This document shows, piece by piece, positions 1 through 8,270 of a DNA stretch of 13,329 nucleotides (its first letter is position 1; each line of letters begins with the position of its first letter). The notes beneath the pieces were generated by a model. It worked only from the letters and a program-made list of their open reading frames with translations, was not told the DNA's origin and made no database searches. Origin of the DNA: Isohypsibius dastychi (Eukaryota > Tardigrada > Eutardigrada > Parachela > Isohypsibiidae); contig JAQIWT010000971.1 in assembly GCA_034696485.1 (NCBI GenBank), forward strand, positions 1-13,329, read 5' to 3'. A program made the translations under genes and the position numbers.

Positions 1-808
1 TGAAATATGTTGGGGTTACCTCATACAAATTTTGGCCCTCTGAGGTACCTTGTAATCGTTTATCAACCTTACATAATCAAAAATAGTAGTAACTCATGTG
101 AAATAAAAATATGTGTATATTTCGATGATTTGGCTAACTTCGATGAATAATATATAATATAATATAATAATAATATGCAATATAATATAATAATAATATG
201 CAATATAATATATAATAAGTATATGGTTCAATTTTGATGATTTGGCTCCATTTCGTAGTTTTACGACCTCGTGGATTTTCGTCACAAAGTATTTACTTTT
301 GCTGCCTAAATTTGTTTTGTCTTCGTTTCGGAACTTGTAATGAATGGATGATTGATGGGAAAGCGCAAAGGTTGCCGGTCACAAATGTTCTGACACAAGG
401 TGGTTCATCACATTATTTATCTTTTCTCAAGATGGACATCTTTAACAAGCTTCGAATGTCAAAAACTCTTAACCGCTCCGTCTCGCAATATCACACTTGG
501 TAAACAAAAACATTCCTACAGCCAAATGCCGCCGATTAATCACAAAGAATTGGGGGGCTCTAATCTGATCGGCTCCTCATTTTCATTGCTTGATAATAAA
601 TGCATCACATGAATATTTTGGCTGTGATTTTGTCCGGAAGGGAATCATTTAATGCTTGTTAGTAAAATCCGGTAGTGTTGACAAATTCCATAAATATCCA
701 TCGACAATCAAATTAAAAATTCATTTATGAGCGAAACGGTGGGTGATTGGTTTATGGCTTCATCAATTGGTTGACATTCTAATCTGCCTTACGAATTCAA
801 GGATAACA
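1..808. other. AT-rich 5' flank of the MFS transporter, no gene seen
   Basis: No convincing coding exon is seen here on either strand. Short open frames on the plus strand (234-503, 400-612) have no recognisable domain and no good splice context. The stretch holds an AT-rich tandem repeat at 158-203, described separately. It presumably contains the promoter and 5' leader of the transporter that begins at 809, but I see no clear TATA box or initiator. Confidence 0.5.
158..203. repeat. AT-rich tandem repeat, 23-base unit, flanked by a 12-base direct repeat
   Basis: Two identical 23-base units lie back to back at 158-180 and 181-203, each ending in ATATGCAA, followed by a partial third unit to about 219. 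The array is bracketed by a direct repeat of GATGATTTGGCT at 124-135 and 236-247, with weaker similarity continuing on both sides. This is a small minisatellite. Copy number probably varies between individuals. Confidence 0.8.
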
Positions 809-3390
809 ATGGATAGAATCAAAAAGAGGATCCACAGGTATTTTACGGATGTTTATCATCAACGCACGGAAGAGCAACTTGAAAGCGAGAAATGGCTGAT
901 CCCGAAACTGATACCTTTTTCCCGGTGGTACATGATGCCTGCTGCTATATTGATCCAGGTAAGAAGTACCTACATTTTATAGAAATTCCACAACTTGAAT
1001 TACAAATAATTTTTTTTCATTGAGTGAACATAATTTCAATCTTAGTTGAAAGAATTACAGTATTCAAGATTGATCGTTTCGAAAAAAGTTGGGATATGCG
1101 CTGGTCCACTGGTCAGCGTAACAAAAATTCGGAATAATCAGATTTAATCAGAATAAAAATTCGGGAATTACAAACGGAACAAAAAACCACTTTCAAAAAT
1201 ATCAATACAATGCTTAAATTTGAATAAATGAATAAGGGATTTAGGAAGTTTAAAGATCCAAGGTTTTTAAGATTTTTTTAAACCTGTGGTGGCACAAACA
1301 TAAATTTTGAAATTATCAACGTGTTTATCTTTTTCAAAAGTTATTACGAGACTTGGATTAGCATTGTTTTTACAAAGAAGATCTCTTGCTATTACCTTGA
1401 TAGTAAAACCACACCAAAAAATTGGATTTCGTTTTGCAGGCTTGTTTGGGAACTTTATATGCCTGGAGTGGCTTCAACCTCCCCATCGAAGCGAAGCTGT
1501 ACGGTTGGAATGGCGGGATTGATCGAGCAATCGGTCAGATTTCTTTCAAAGGTCATCCGAAGATAAATAATCTTTACAAAATATATTTTCCAGCTGTCAA
1601 CGTTTTTTACATGGCGGTCGCTGTTCTTCCATGTACATCTGCGTTAATGGGACCTTGGCTAGAAAGAAACGGTCCAAAAAAAGGAGCGCTTTTAGGTGGC
1701 TGCTTATTTTATTTGGGTCATCTAATCACCGCACTCGGAGTTTATCTGGAGCAAATGCCGGTTATTTATTTGGGCTACGGATTATTTTATGGTGCTGGAA
1801 TCGGAGTTGCATATATTTCCCCGGTTTCGCCGCTCCAGAAATGGTTTCCAGAGATGCGGGGACTTGCCGGCGGACTGGCAGTTTGTGGTTACGGCGCAGG
1901 CTCTATAATGGCTCCATATGCGCAGAAAGTCTTGATTGGAAAGGACTATGCAACAACTGGGGTCGCAAATTTGGGAGTTGAATTGACCTTTGTGATTCTG
2001 GGATCTTGTTATTTTGTGGTCATCACATCATGTGCACTGATATTGCGCATGCCTCCTCCGGGATATGAAGTGAAAGGAGTTAACATTCATACGGTGAAAG
2101 GAGCAGAGAAAACGATTGTCGTTCAAAGTGAAAAAGTGGCAAACGTGGAAAGGGTGGAGAATGATTCCAGTTTCGATCCATCAGCACATTTTGCGATGAC
2201 ACTTCCGGAAGCGATATGTTCCAAACAGTACTGGATGATAGTAAGTCCAACATAGAAATGTTTTTGATGATTCACATTGACCTTTGGAAGAAAATTCAAA
2301 AGTGAATATTCAAAAATGGAATTAAAGAAAAAATTAATTTATTTTTGAATATTTTCTGGGATTTAATTCACGTCATACATTGTACCTCAGTTTTCTGTTC
2401 GCATGACTCAGTAATGTGTTTGTAGTATTTCATGTTTTTGGGAGCTCAGCTGACTGGTCTGTTGATCCTCTCAAAAATTCAGTCCATCGTACAAAACCAG
2501 CTCCTGAAACCTCCGGATGAGGCTGCAAAAATCAACGCAATTTTGGGCGGAGTAAGTGGTCTTCCAAATTTCAACTAAAATCCTCTTCAGTGTTCGATTA
2601 TTCCAGGTCAACTTATTAGGCCGGGCTATTTTCCCGCTAGTTTCCGACGTGATCAAAACCCGAAGACCTCTTTACGTATTCTCACTTGGCGCTCAAGTGA
2701 TCCTACTGGGCTGTTTACCTACTGCACTAAGCGACCAGAGCTATGCTGGAGTACTAATTTGCTACTTTACCATTACTTTTCTGTGTAAGAAACCGCCACA
2801 GCATTATTCCGAAAAAACCATGACCTTTCGATGTTTTCAGACGGCGGGGGCTTCGGGTTAATTCCCGCGTTTTTGGCTGACCAATTTGGGGCAAAGAACG
2901 TTGGTGCTACACATGGCCTTGTTCTGACCGCATGGGCTATCGATGGCGTTGGTTTTGGGCTGATATTTTCTGCTGTTTATAACCAGCAGAAACACGCACT
3001 TCCGGATGAACCACTTCGATGGTAAAACGTTTAAAAATATTTCCAAATTTATTCTGTATCCTGTTTTTCAGGTATGATCTGAATTTCCGATGGCTTTTGG
3101 CACCGGTGCTGATATCCTTCCTCATCTCGCTGTTGATTCCTTGCAACCTTCGTGATAACCGACTGCCGAAATTACACGGAGAAAACTTCCGCTTCCGGAT
3201 ATTCGGGCTGCCTTTAGTACGCGTTGTGCATTGGAAACCCGTGATTTTATGGAAGGCTGATGAAGATGCTGAGTGGAATCGGTATATGAGCGCAGTCAAA
3301 GCCAAGCAGGAGAATGTTCCGGCTATGATCGACAAAGTGCAGTACTGTCACCAAAACAGCGAAGTGTCTCTGATTTCAAAAAATCCATGA
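809..3390 (+). CDS. MFS transporter, oxalate/formate antiporter-like (OFA) family, 7 exons, 570 aa
   Basis: Predicted multi-pass membrane carrier of a small organic anion such as a monocarboxylate; the substrate cannot be read from sequence. Exons are 809-958, 1440-1551, 1594-2240, 2426-2551, 2607-2784, 2841-3021 and 3072-3390; phases agree at every junction. A cytosolic N-terminus of about 38 residues leads into the first membrane helix around PAAILIQ, split by intron 1 and continuing as ACLGTLYAWSGFNLP. The loop GPWLERNGPKKG (residues 107-118) matches the MFS loop 2-3 motif. The sequence YGGGFGLIPAFLADQFG (405-421), recreated by splicing exons 5 and 6, is typical of the OFA group. About 12 hydrophobic segments are visible, with a long polar loop near residues 225-300. 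The C-terminal tail is about 80 polar residues. ATG 809 is chosen because it opens directly onto the charged N-terminus; an in-frame GTG at 743 is less likely. Family assignment is firm; exact start is moderately sure. Confidence 0.9.
1552..1593 (+). other. 42-base in-frame intron of the MFS gene
   Basis: Donor AAAG|GTCATC and acceptor TTTTCCAG|CTG bracket 42 bases that contain no stop in the coding frame. Removal joins ISFK to AVNVFYM, as expected at the second membrane helix. Retention would add 14 residues without changing frame. Confidence 0.7.
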
Positions 3391-3757
3391 CGTCCTTCCT
3401 GTTGGAAAATTGTACATATCTGGACTGAAAATTTTGCACAAAATGCTTATTTGACTTGTAGAATATGTATCTATTTTCATTTATGAATAAAATTTTGATC
3501 TGCTTATTTTCGGATTAACTCACTGGTCCTTTTGATTTGATTTTACCAACCAATCAAATTTCGGACGATGTATTACAATTTCGAAAACATAAGATTACAC
3601 CGTTGAACTTTTTAGGATTTTTTTAAACAATCGTAAGTTCCAAGAAGACGCATGCCTTTCAAACGTCCATCCCAGAATGACCGAGAGATGAAACATTATC
3701 TTGAAAAAGTTACTACTAGTGGTATTCATATGTTACTAAAAGGAAAGCTTCCATACT
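3391..3757. other. 3' intergenic region between convergent genes
   Basis: This stretch holds the 3' untranslated region of the transporter on the plus strand and the 3' end of the protease gene on the minus strand. The only clear element is the plus-strand AATAAA at 3486. A T-rich 20-base word at 3609-3628 recurs in intron 1 of the transporter. No gene is seen. Confidence 0.7.
3486..3491 (+). terminator. Poly(A) signal AATAAA of the MFS transporter
   Basis: A canonical AATAAA lies 96 bases after the transporter stop codon, the right distance for a short 3' untranslated region. Cleavage would be expected around 3500-3520. Confidence 0.7.
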
Positions 3758-4886
3758 TCACTCTCTATTAATTACATTCTCAATCCAGTCGACAAAAGCC
3801 GAAACTCGAGTATATACACCAAACTTCTCTTTTTTCCCACAACCATCGCCAAAACTTGTTATTCCGAAGATTTTCCAAGGATTTTTCTGCGAGCCGAATC
3901 GGCATAAAAGTGGTCCTCCACTATCTCCTTCACATGTGTCGCTTCTGCTGTAGCGACCACTTCCGGCGCATATCATCTTGGGCGTAATTGGGTGCTCATT
4001 TGCATAAGCAGATTTGCAGCGCTTTTGGTTGATAATCTCAATTTCCGCTTCATGCAGAACATCAGATCCGAAAGGCGCATGGGGTCGCCGCTTGCCCCAG
4101 CCAAGTATCATGCATGTCGTTGAATCGTTGAATAATTGAGTATCGTCTTCGGGATCTGGCAAGCAAACAGGATGTGCTGAGTTCCCCCAACGGATGTTGT
4201 CTGGAAGTTTTATCATCGCAATATCGTTTTCTGAAAATAAATCTGAAAATCTCAAAAGTTGGAATAAAAGGCAGGACGGATTCTACCGATAGTTTCAGTG
4301 TTAAAGAAGCGATGTACGATTATTTTCGTCGGCCGAAATAATTGCTCATTCGGTTCTTCTTTCAAAATATTGTGGTCTCCTAATCGAACAAACATTCTTC
4401 GCCTGCAACATCATTGAATTAGCATACAAACAGAATATTGTATCAAACCACTTTTAGAATCTTTTCCAAGCAAACATCATAAATCGAAACAAATCAAAGT
4501 GTCACTAACTCTTGCTATTCGCTGGTCGAATGAAAATTTGGCAATTCGTTTCAGAACGCGAATCAAAAGGTCAGGATTACTGACCTGACACAATGAGCTG
4601 CTGTGAGAACCCAGTTGGAAATCAATGTGCCGGCACAATAGTTTTCCAGATAGTGGTTCAATAGCGACACCTGTTGCATGACATATTGAAAACAACGTTC
4701 CACGCAATGCATAAAATTCCGAAAAGTTACCTGCCATGGCCATCGACTTGGAGAGCTGGCTTTTCCTCCGAAAATCTTCGTTAGATTGCTCTGAGGCTGC
4801 AATATCGGCGGCAATCCACACGAGCCGGGTACATTCGCCACCGCCATGTTATCTTCATCTACAAGCCCAGAAATCTCAATCAACAT
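3758..4886 (-). CDS. Trypsin-like S1 serine protease, 4 exons, at least 276 aa
   Basis: Secreted-type chymotrypsin-fold protease predicted to cut after Arg or Lys. Exons (minus) are 4886-4731, 4670-4585, 4402-4287 and 4230-3758. In the assembled protein the activation site is LTK|IFGG (K37/I38). The triad is H78 in LTAAHCV, D122 in NDIAMIKL and S223 in CEGDSGGP. D217, six residues before the serine, is the Asp189 equivalent that gives trypsin specificity, and G247 and G257 correspond to Gly216 and Gly226. C23 in SCGLPP probably pairs with C142 in PVCLP, keeping the pro-region attached after activation. The 276 residues match a normal S1 domain plus a short pro-region. Odd points are Phe at the position equivalent to 225, and intron 4671-4730, which is 60 bases and open in frame. 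No signal peptide follows ATG 4886, so an upstream exon is likely (candidate 5054-4954). Family and catalytic competence are secure; the N-terminus is not. Confidence 0.92.
4671..4730 (-). other. 60-base in-frame intron of the S1 protease gene
   Basis: Donor TGGCAG|GTAACT and acceptor TGCAACAG|GTG, read on the minus strand, bracket 60 bases with no stop. Removal joins WPWQ to VSLLNHY, exactly as in S1 proteases. Retention would insert 20 residues including two cysteines at the start of the catalytic domain. Confidence 0.75.
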
Positions 4887-4953
4887 TGTGGTAATGCATG
4901 CGCTATACAGAGTTACTGCGCAGATTGATTATTAGCTATCATCTCTTACTTAC

Positions 4954-5054
4954 CGCGCTTGAATAAACCATCTACACACCAATATCAACAGATTTCGCAC
5001 ATTTCTGTTTGCTACTAGCAGTGCAAGATAGCGGGTTAAACAATTCGTGCGCAT
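4954..5054 (-). CDS. Candidate first coding exon of the S1 protease
   Basis: On the minus strand an ATG at 5054 opens 33 codons plus two bases, ending at the strong donor GCGCG|GTAAGT. A 51-base intron (4953-4903) with acceptor CTGTATAG would join it in phase to sequence leading into the protease exon, giving 315 residues in total. The encoded segment begins MRTNCLTRYLALLV and is partly hydrophobic, so it could act as a signal or membrane anchor, but charged residues interrupt it. It is supported only by phase and the donor. Confidence 0.35.
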
Positions 5055-5420
5055 TTCCGGAATTGGATTGTGAATGCAACAATTCAAGATCGTATTTTGG
5101 TATAGTGAGAGGAAAACCGTCAAACATGAACACTTATGGGATAAGTTTGAGAAGCTAGGTCATTGCCTATTAAAGTTTTAATTCAAAACCGAATGACTAT
5201 CTAGATTTAAATGCGTGGCTAAATGCTGCTCAAAACAACGTATAAATCACGAAAAACCAACAACGTGTTGTCGTGTTTTACTTATGTTTTTTATCTCTAA
5301 ATTTTACGGTCAAAATTCTTATCCTTCCCCTCACTGCCATGCCGGAAATTCGAATTCTAAATACCACTGAGGTACAAATACGATTAAAATGAGAAAGTAA
5401 TCATCGTCGGCTACAAGCGT
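5055..5420. other. Intergenic region between protease and TSP1-repeat gene
   Basis: No coding exon is seen. On the minus strand this is downstream of the thrombospondin-repeat gene and upstream of the protease, so it should hold the 3' untranslated region of the first and the promoter of the second. I see no clear AATAAA for the upstream gene. Confidence 0.5.
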
Positions 5421-6357
5421 TTAACATTTGTTCTGAGAGAATGCAGTACCGTGTTCAAGGTAATCCTGTGTGACCGTTGAATGCGTTGTACTGGGCGCCG
5501 GTGTTCCAGCAGTATAAGATCTCCGATTATCGCATAGAATGGCATCCTTTTCAGCACAAGGTCGCTGTTGAACCATAATTTTGTCGCCGCAAAGTGGATA
5601 GAAAGAGCAAGTTTTCCAACGGTATTGCTTGCATTCTTTCAGTTTGCACAAAGTCCATCTGTTCCAAGGTGTGAAAAAGAAATCCTCGAATTCACTATTT
5701 CGCCCCAAAAGGTCATCGATCGCCGATTGCCTCAAAGCAGGTTTCGACTTCCGGACGTTTGTACACTTTTTGCAATCTCGTGTTTGGACTTGCAGTGGAC
5801 CGTGAGGGCAATCTTGCTCTTCTGTATGAAGACAAGTTCGGAACCGTTTCTGATGGCAGCCGGGTCCGCGAGAACAACGTGACCATTTTGTCCAGTCCTT
5901 CACAAACAAAAAACTGAATTTCTTCTCGTTCCTAAATTTCAATGACTTAATTCATTAGTAATATTTCTTTATGAAGTTTCTTCGAGAAATAATGCGGTGA
6001 AAAACAAAACCAGTAACTCCGGTTCCGGTTTTCCAGATCTTTTCTTAATCCGATAAATAACATTATCTCAAAATGAATTTCGTTCACATTTTTCTTTGAA
6101 TTCCATAATACTTGGGTTTGTTAGACGAAAGAAAAACTGTGCATTCAGAAAATAGCAGAAGAAAATAAATAGTATTATTGGGAAATGGAGCGTGGACCCA
6201 CCGTGTAAATTCGGATTGCAGTTCCATTTTCACTTCGATCGAACTTCCGGTCGACGTCGATGCGGTCATATTGCAAATGCTGATCAGGAGTGATAATCGC
6301 AGCAACTAAGTCGGCTCCCAGAACTCCGAAGCACAATAAAAACCATAGCTGATCCAT
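5421..6357 (-). CDS. Secreted protein with two thrombospondin type 1 repeats, 2 exons, 210 aa
   Basis: Small extracellular protein, role unknown; such repeats usually bind matrix, glycans or other secreted proteins. Exons (minus) are 6357-6202 and 5897-5421, joined in phase 0 across a 304-base intron (donor ACACG|GTGGGT, acceptor TTTGTGAAG). Residues 1-20 (MDQLWFLLCFGVLGADLVAA) form a good signal peptide. N44 is in an N-glycosylation sequon (NGT). Repeat 1 spans about 53-97, with WTKW at 54-57 and cysteines at 60, 66, 74, 82, 94 and 97. Repeat 2 spans about 128-174, with WNRW at 130-133 and cysteines at 136, 141, 149, 155, 166 and 174. Both carry the W-x-x-W site used for C-mannosylation; the CSxTCG site for O-fucose is absent. 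The tail is rich in Ser and Thr and ends in Cys. An in-frame ATG at 6396 would put 13 residues before the signal peptide and is less likely. Confidence 0.85.
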
Positions 6358-6837
6358 ATTCTTCTGCACGAAACACGAAACTTTCGTCGAGGTCAAATCG
6401 GTGCTCCAGTCGGTCCTTTATCGCCGTCGTCGAACCGCACAAACCATCGTTGTCTTATGATAACATATTGTAAACGTATCCGATACGAACGAGATAAATC
6501 ATTTCAATCATCCAATGTTCAAACAATCACTGTGAAATGGAGATGAGAGGAAGCGCGCTCGCCGGCACCTTCTTCAACAAATGGGCCGCGCCGGCCCGAA
6601 TGTCATCGTCGCGTAATCGCCAAATAAAAGAGCAAACCCACTCTCTTCTAATTAAATGTCTCTCTCTACTACGCTTGATTCCCAGAAAAAATCAAGATTA
6701 GATCACTAAACCGCGCCTTTCAAAAAATACGAATTCATTGTTGTTAAAATCAGAAACCCAACGAACCAGCTTTCTTAACTATTTTTCCCAGAAGTTCACT
6801 AGTTCTCCTGTATTTCCGGCTGCACAAAAATAGAACC
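6358..6837. other. 5' flank of the TSP1-repeat gene
   Basis: No gene is seen. On the minus strand this lies upstream of the TSP1-repeat start and should contain its promoter. A short GC-rich patch at about 6545-6615, with repeated GCCGGC and CGCGCC words, stands out from the AT-rich surroundings, and CT-rich runs lie at 6640-6670. I cannot identify a core promoter element with confidence. Confidence 0.4.
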
Positions 6838-6948
6838 TCAACTGGAATTATCGATTAACCATAATAGCGCAACCGGAAGTAGCGCTGAATAAACCGGAAG
6901 TCCTAAATGGAATATTTTTAATCGACCGGAAATGATATCCATATGAAA

Positions 6949-6954
6949 TTTATT
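6949..6954 (-). terminator. Candidate poly(A) signal AATAAA of the charged protein gene
   Basis: AATAAA reads on the minus strand at 6954-6949, about 120 bases after the favoured stop codon at 7074. The position suits the short model of the 7074-8166 gene. If translation instead continued to 6838 the signal would lie inside the coding region, which is an argument against that longer reading. Confidence 0.5.
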
Positions 6955-7073
6955 ATTTTTCATTTCATCATGACAACATACTATCACGTCGCATCTTCCC
7001 TGGTCAGAGTGGTCATACTCAATGCAAAATGTAGCCCAAGCAAGGCCACCTGGACCCATCATCACCCTGTAGG

Positions 7074-8166
7074 CTCTGCAAATGAAAAGGCACCTTAAGA
7101 ATTGATGGCTAGCTAGGAACTGAGAAATAATGTCGTGAAAAGAAAGACGACTAACAAGCCGCATCGACATCTCGACTGCGAACACCAACTCACAATGCGC
7201 ACTCTCGAGGTCCTGAGAGGAAGTTGTTAAAGAAGTATCAGCAGACTTAGACTTAAGACTGGCCAAGGAGACCTTAGTTTTCTCATCCGACACAACACCT
7301 GATTCAAACTTCTGCCTTCGTCGCTCCATTGTATTCGGCTCGTCGGGCGATGATGATTCAGGATCCAATTGCTTTTCCGGTGGCGAACTCCTACTTCCGG
7401 TGGATAAATTTGGCTTGCTGGATGACGTACTATTCCGGTCATTTCTGGAATTTTTACTGTTTTGACGATGTAAAGACGCGGACGATTTCGCTCCATTTTG
7501 AAAAGCACTCTCGTCTGTTCGACGGGTAAAATAATCAAAATCGTCATCTTCGCTCGAATCATCCGAGTTGGAATCATCGCGCCTCCGCGAGCCTAAATTT
7601 GAAACAACCAATCAAAACCCCATAGATTTCCTTGACAAGACTGTATCATCTTACGTTTGCTTGCACGGTAAACTTGTTCCAAGTCTTCCAAGCTTAAATC
7701 AGCGTATCTCGACGAATTTGAGGCATTTTGAGCCGAAATAACAGCAGACGGAGTTCGATAAGAATTAATGCGTTGAGGTTGATCGATTCTTGATCCAAGA
7801 CGATCCTGAGCTTTTTGGCGAGGTTCATTCAAAACAGTATTCTCCGCGAATTTTTTCACTGCTGGTTCGTTCTTTCCACCATTAGCATCCTTCGATATAA
7901 ACTTTCTTTTTCTTGAGATCAAAGCAGCTCTACGCAGAGCAATCAATTCGGCATCTTCTTCTTCTTCCTCATCGCTCAGATGGATATCTTTCGGTGATGG
8001 TGATAGCGGGGAGTTTCTCTGTAAGGCAGAACTATTACATTTCCAGAAAATGGAGTCGGGGTTGAGATGCTACCGAAATTACAGCTGAGTCGTTGATGAA
8101 GTCTTTTCCAGGTGCCACTGCGATTTGTTTCAAGTTGTTCCGTTGACGGGAAGCAAATCTTGGCAT
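7074..8166 (-). CDS. Unrecognised highly charged, probably nuclear protein, about 285 aa
   Basis: I do not recognise this protein. Exons (minus) are 8166-8074, 8018-7655 and 7592-7194, with clean phases. The donor T|GTGAGT at 7194 and acceptor TTTGCAG at 7076 would complete a TAG stop across the junction. From the N-terminus: a basic start (MPRFASRQRNN); SP-rich SPLSPSPK (34-41); an acidic run of five Glu flanked by Asp (47-53); then ELIALRRAALISRKRK (55-70), a helix ending in a nuclear-localisation-like basic cluster. Next come a short helical motif LSLEDLEQVYRASKR (about 139-153), RRR followed by Ser/Asp/Glu-rich sequence, and a long Ser/Asn-rich disordered region. The composition suits a nuclear protein in RNA or chromatin work, but that is inference. 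Reading straight through the last donor extends the frame to 6838 (403 aa) with a hydrophobic tail quite unlike the rest, so it is probably intron and 3' untranslated sequence. Confidence 0.65.
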
Positions 8167-8190
8167 TGCGGTGATGAAGGATTGCAGAAG

Positions 8191-8270
8191 CCTGAATCCA
8201 AACATACGCGTTAAATCTTATATCGCTACGCAGGAAACACAGAAAACAGAACCGAAAAACGAAACGTACC
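8191..8270 (-). other. 5' leader intron of the charged protein gene
   Basis: On the minus strand a strong donor CTTAAG|GTACGT (exon ends at 8270) and a strong acceptor TTGGATTCAG (exon resumes at 8191) define a 78-base intron 25 bases before ATG 8166. This places the transcribed start above 8270. The acceptor could also serve spliced-leader addition if the organism trans-splices. Confidence 0.6.

Noticed and set aside
1075-1130. Possible hairpin in transporter intron 1 (CGCTG ... CAGCG)
   Set aside because: The stem is only five base pairs with a loop of about ten, expected by chance in an intron of this size.
2858-3335. Minus-strand open frames opposite the transporter's last exons
   Set aside because: The plus strand clearly encodes OFA transporter motifs there; the reverse frames have no features.
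6358-6396. Upstream in-frame start of the TSP1-repeat protein (ATG 6396)
   Set aside because: It would bury the signal peptide 13 residues inside; ATG 6357 places the hydrophobic core at the usual distance.
6838-7193. C-terminal extension of the charged protein to 6838
   Set aside because: It reads through a strong GTGAGT donor, its composition changes abruptly to hydrophobic, and it overlaps the likely poly(A) signal at 6949.
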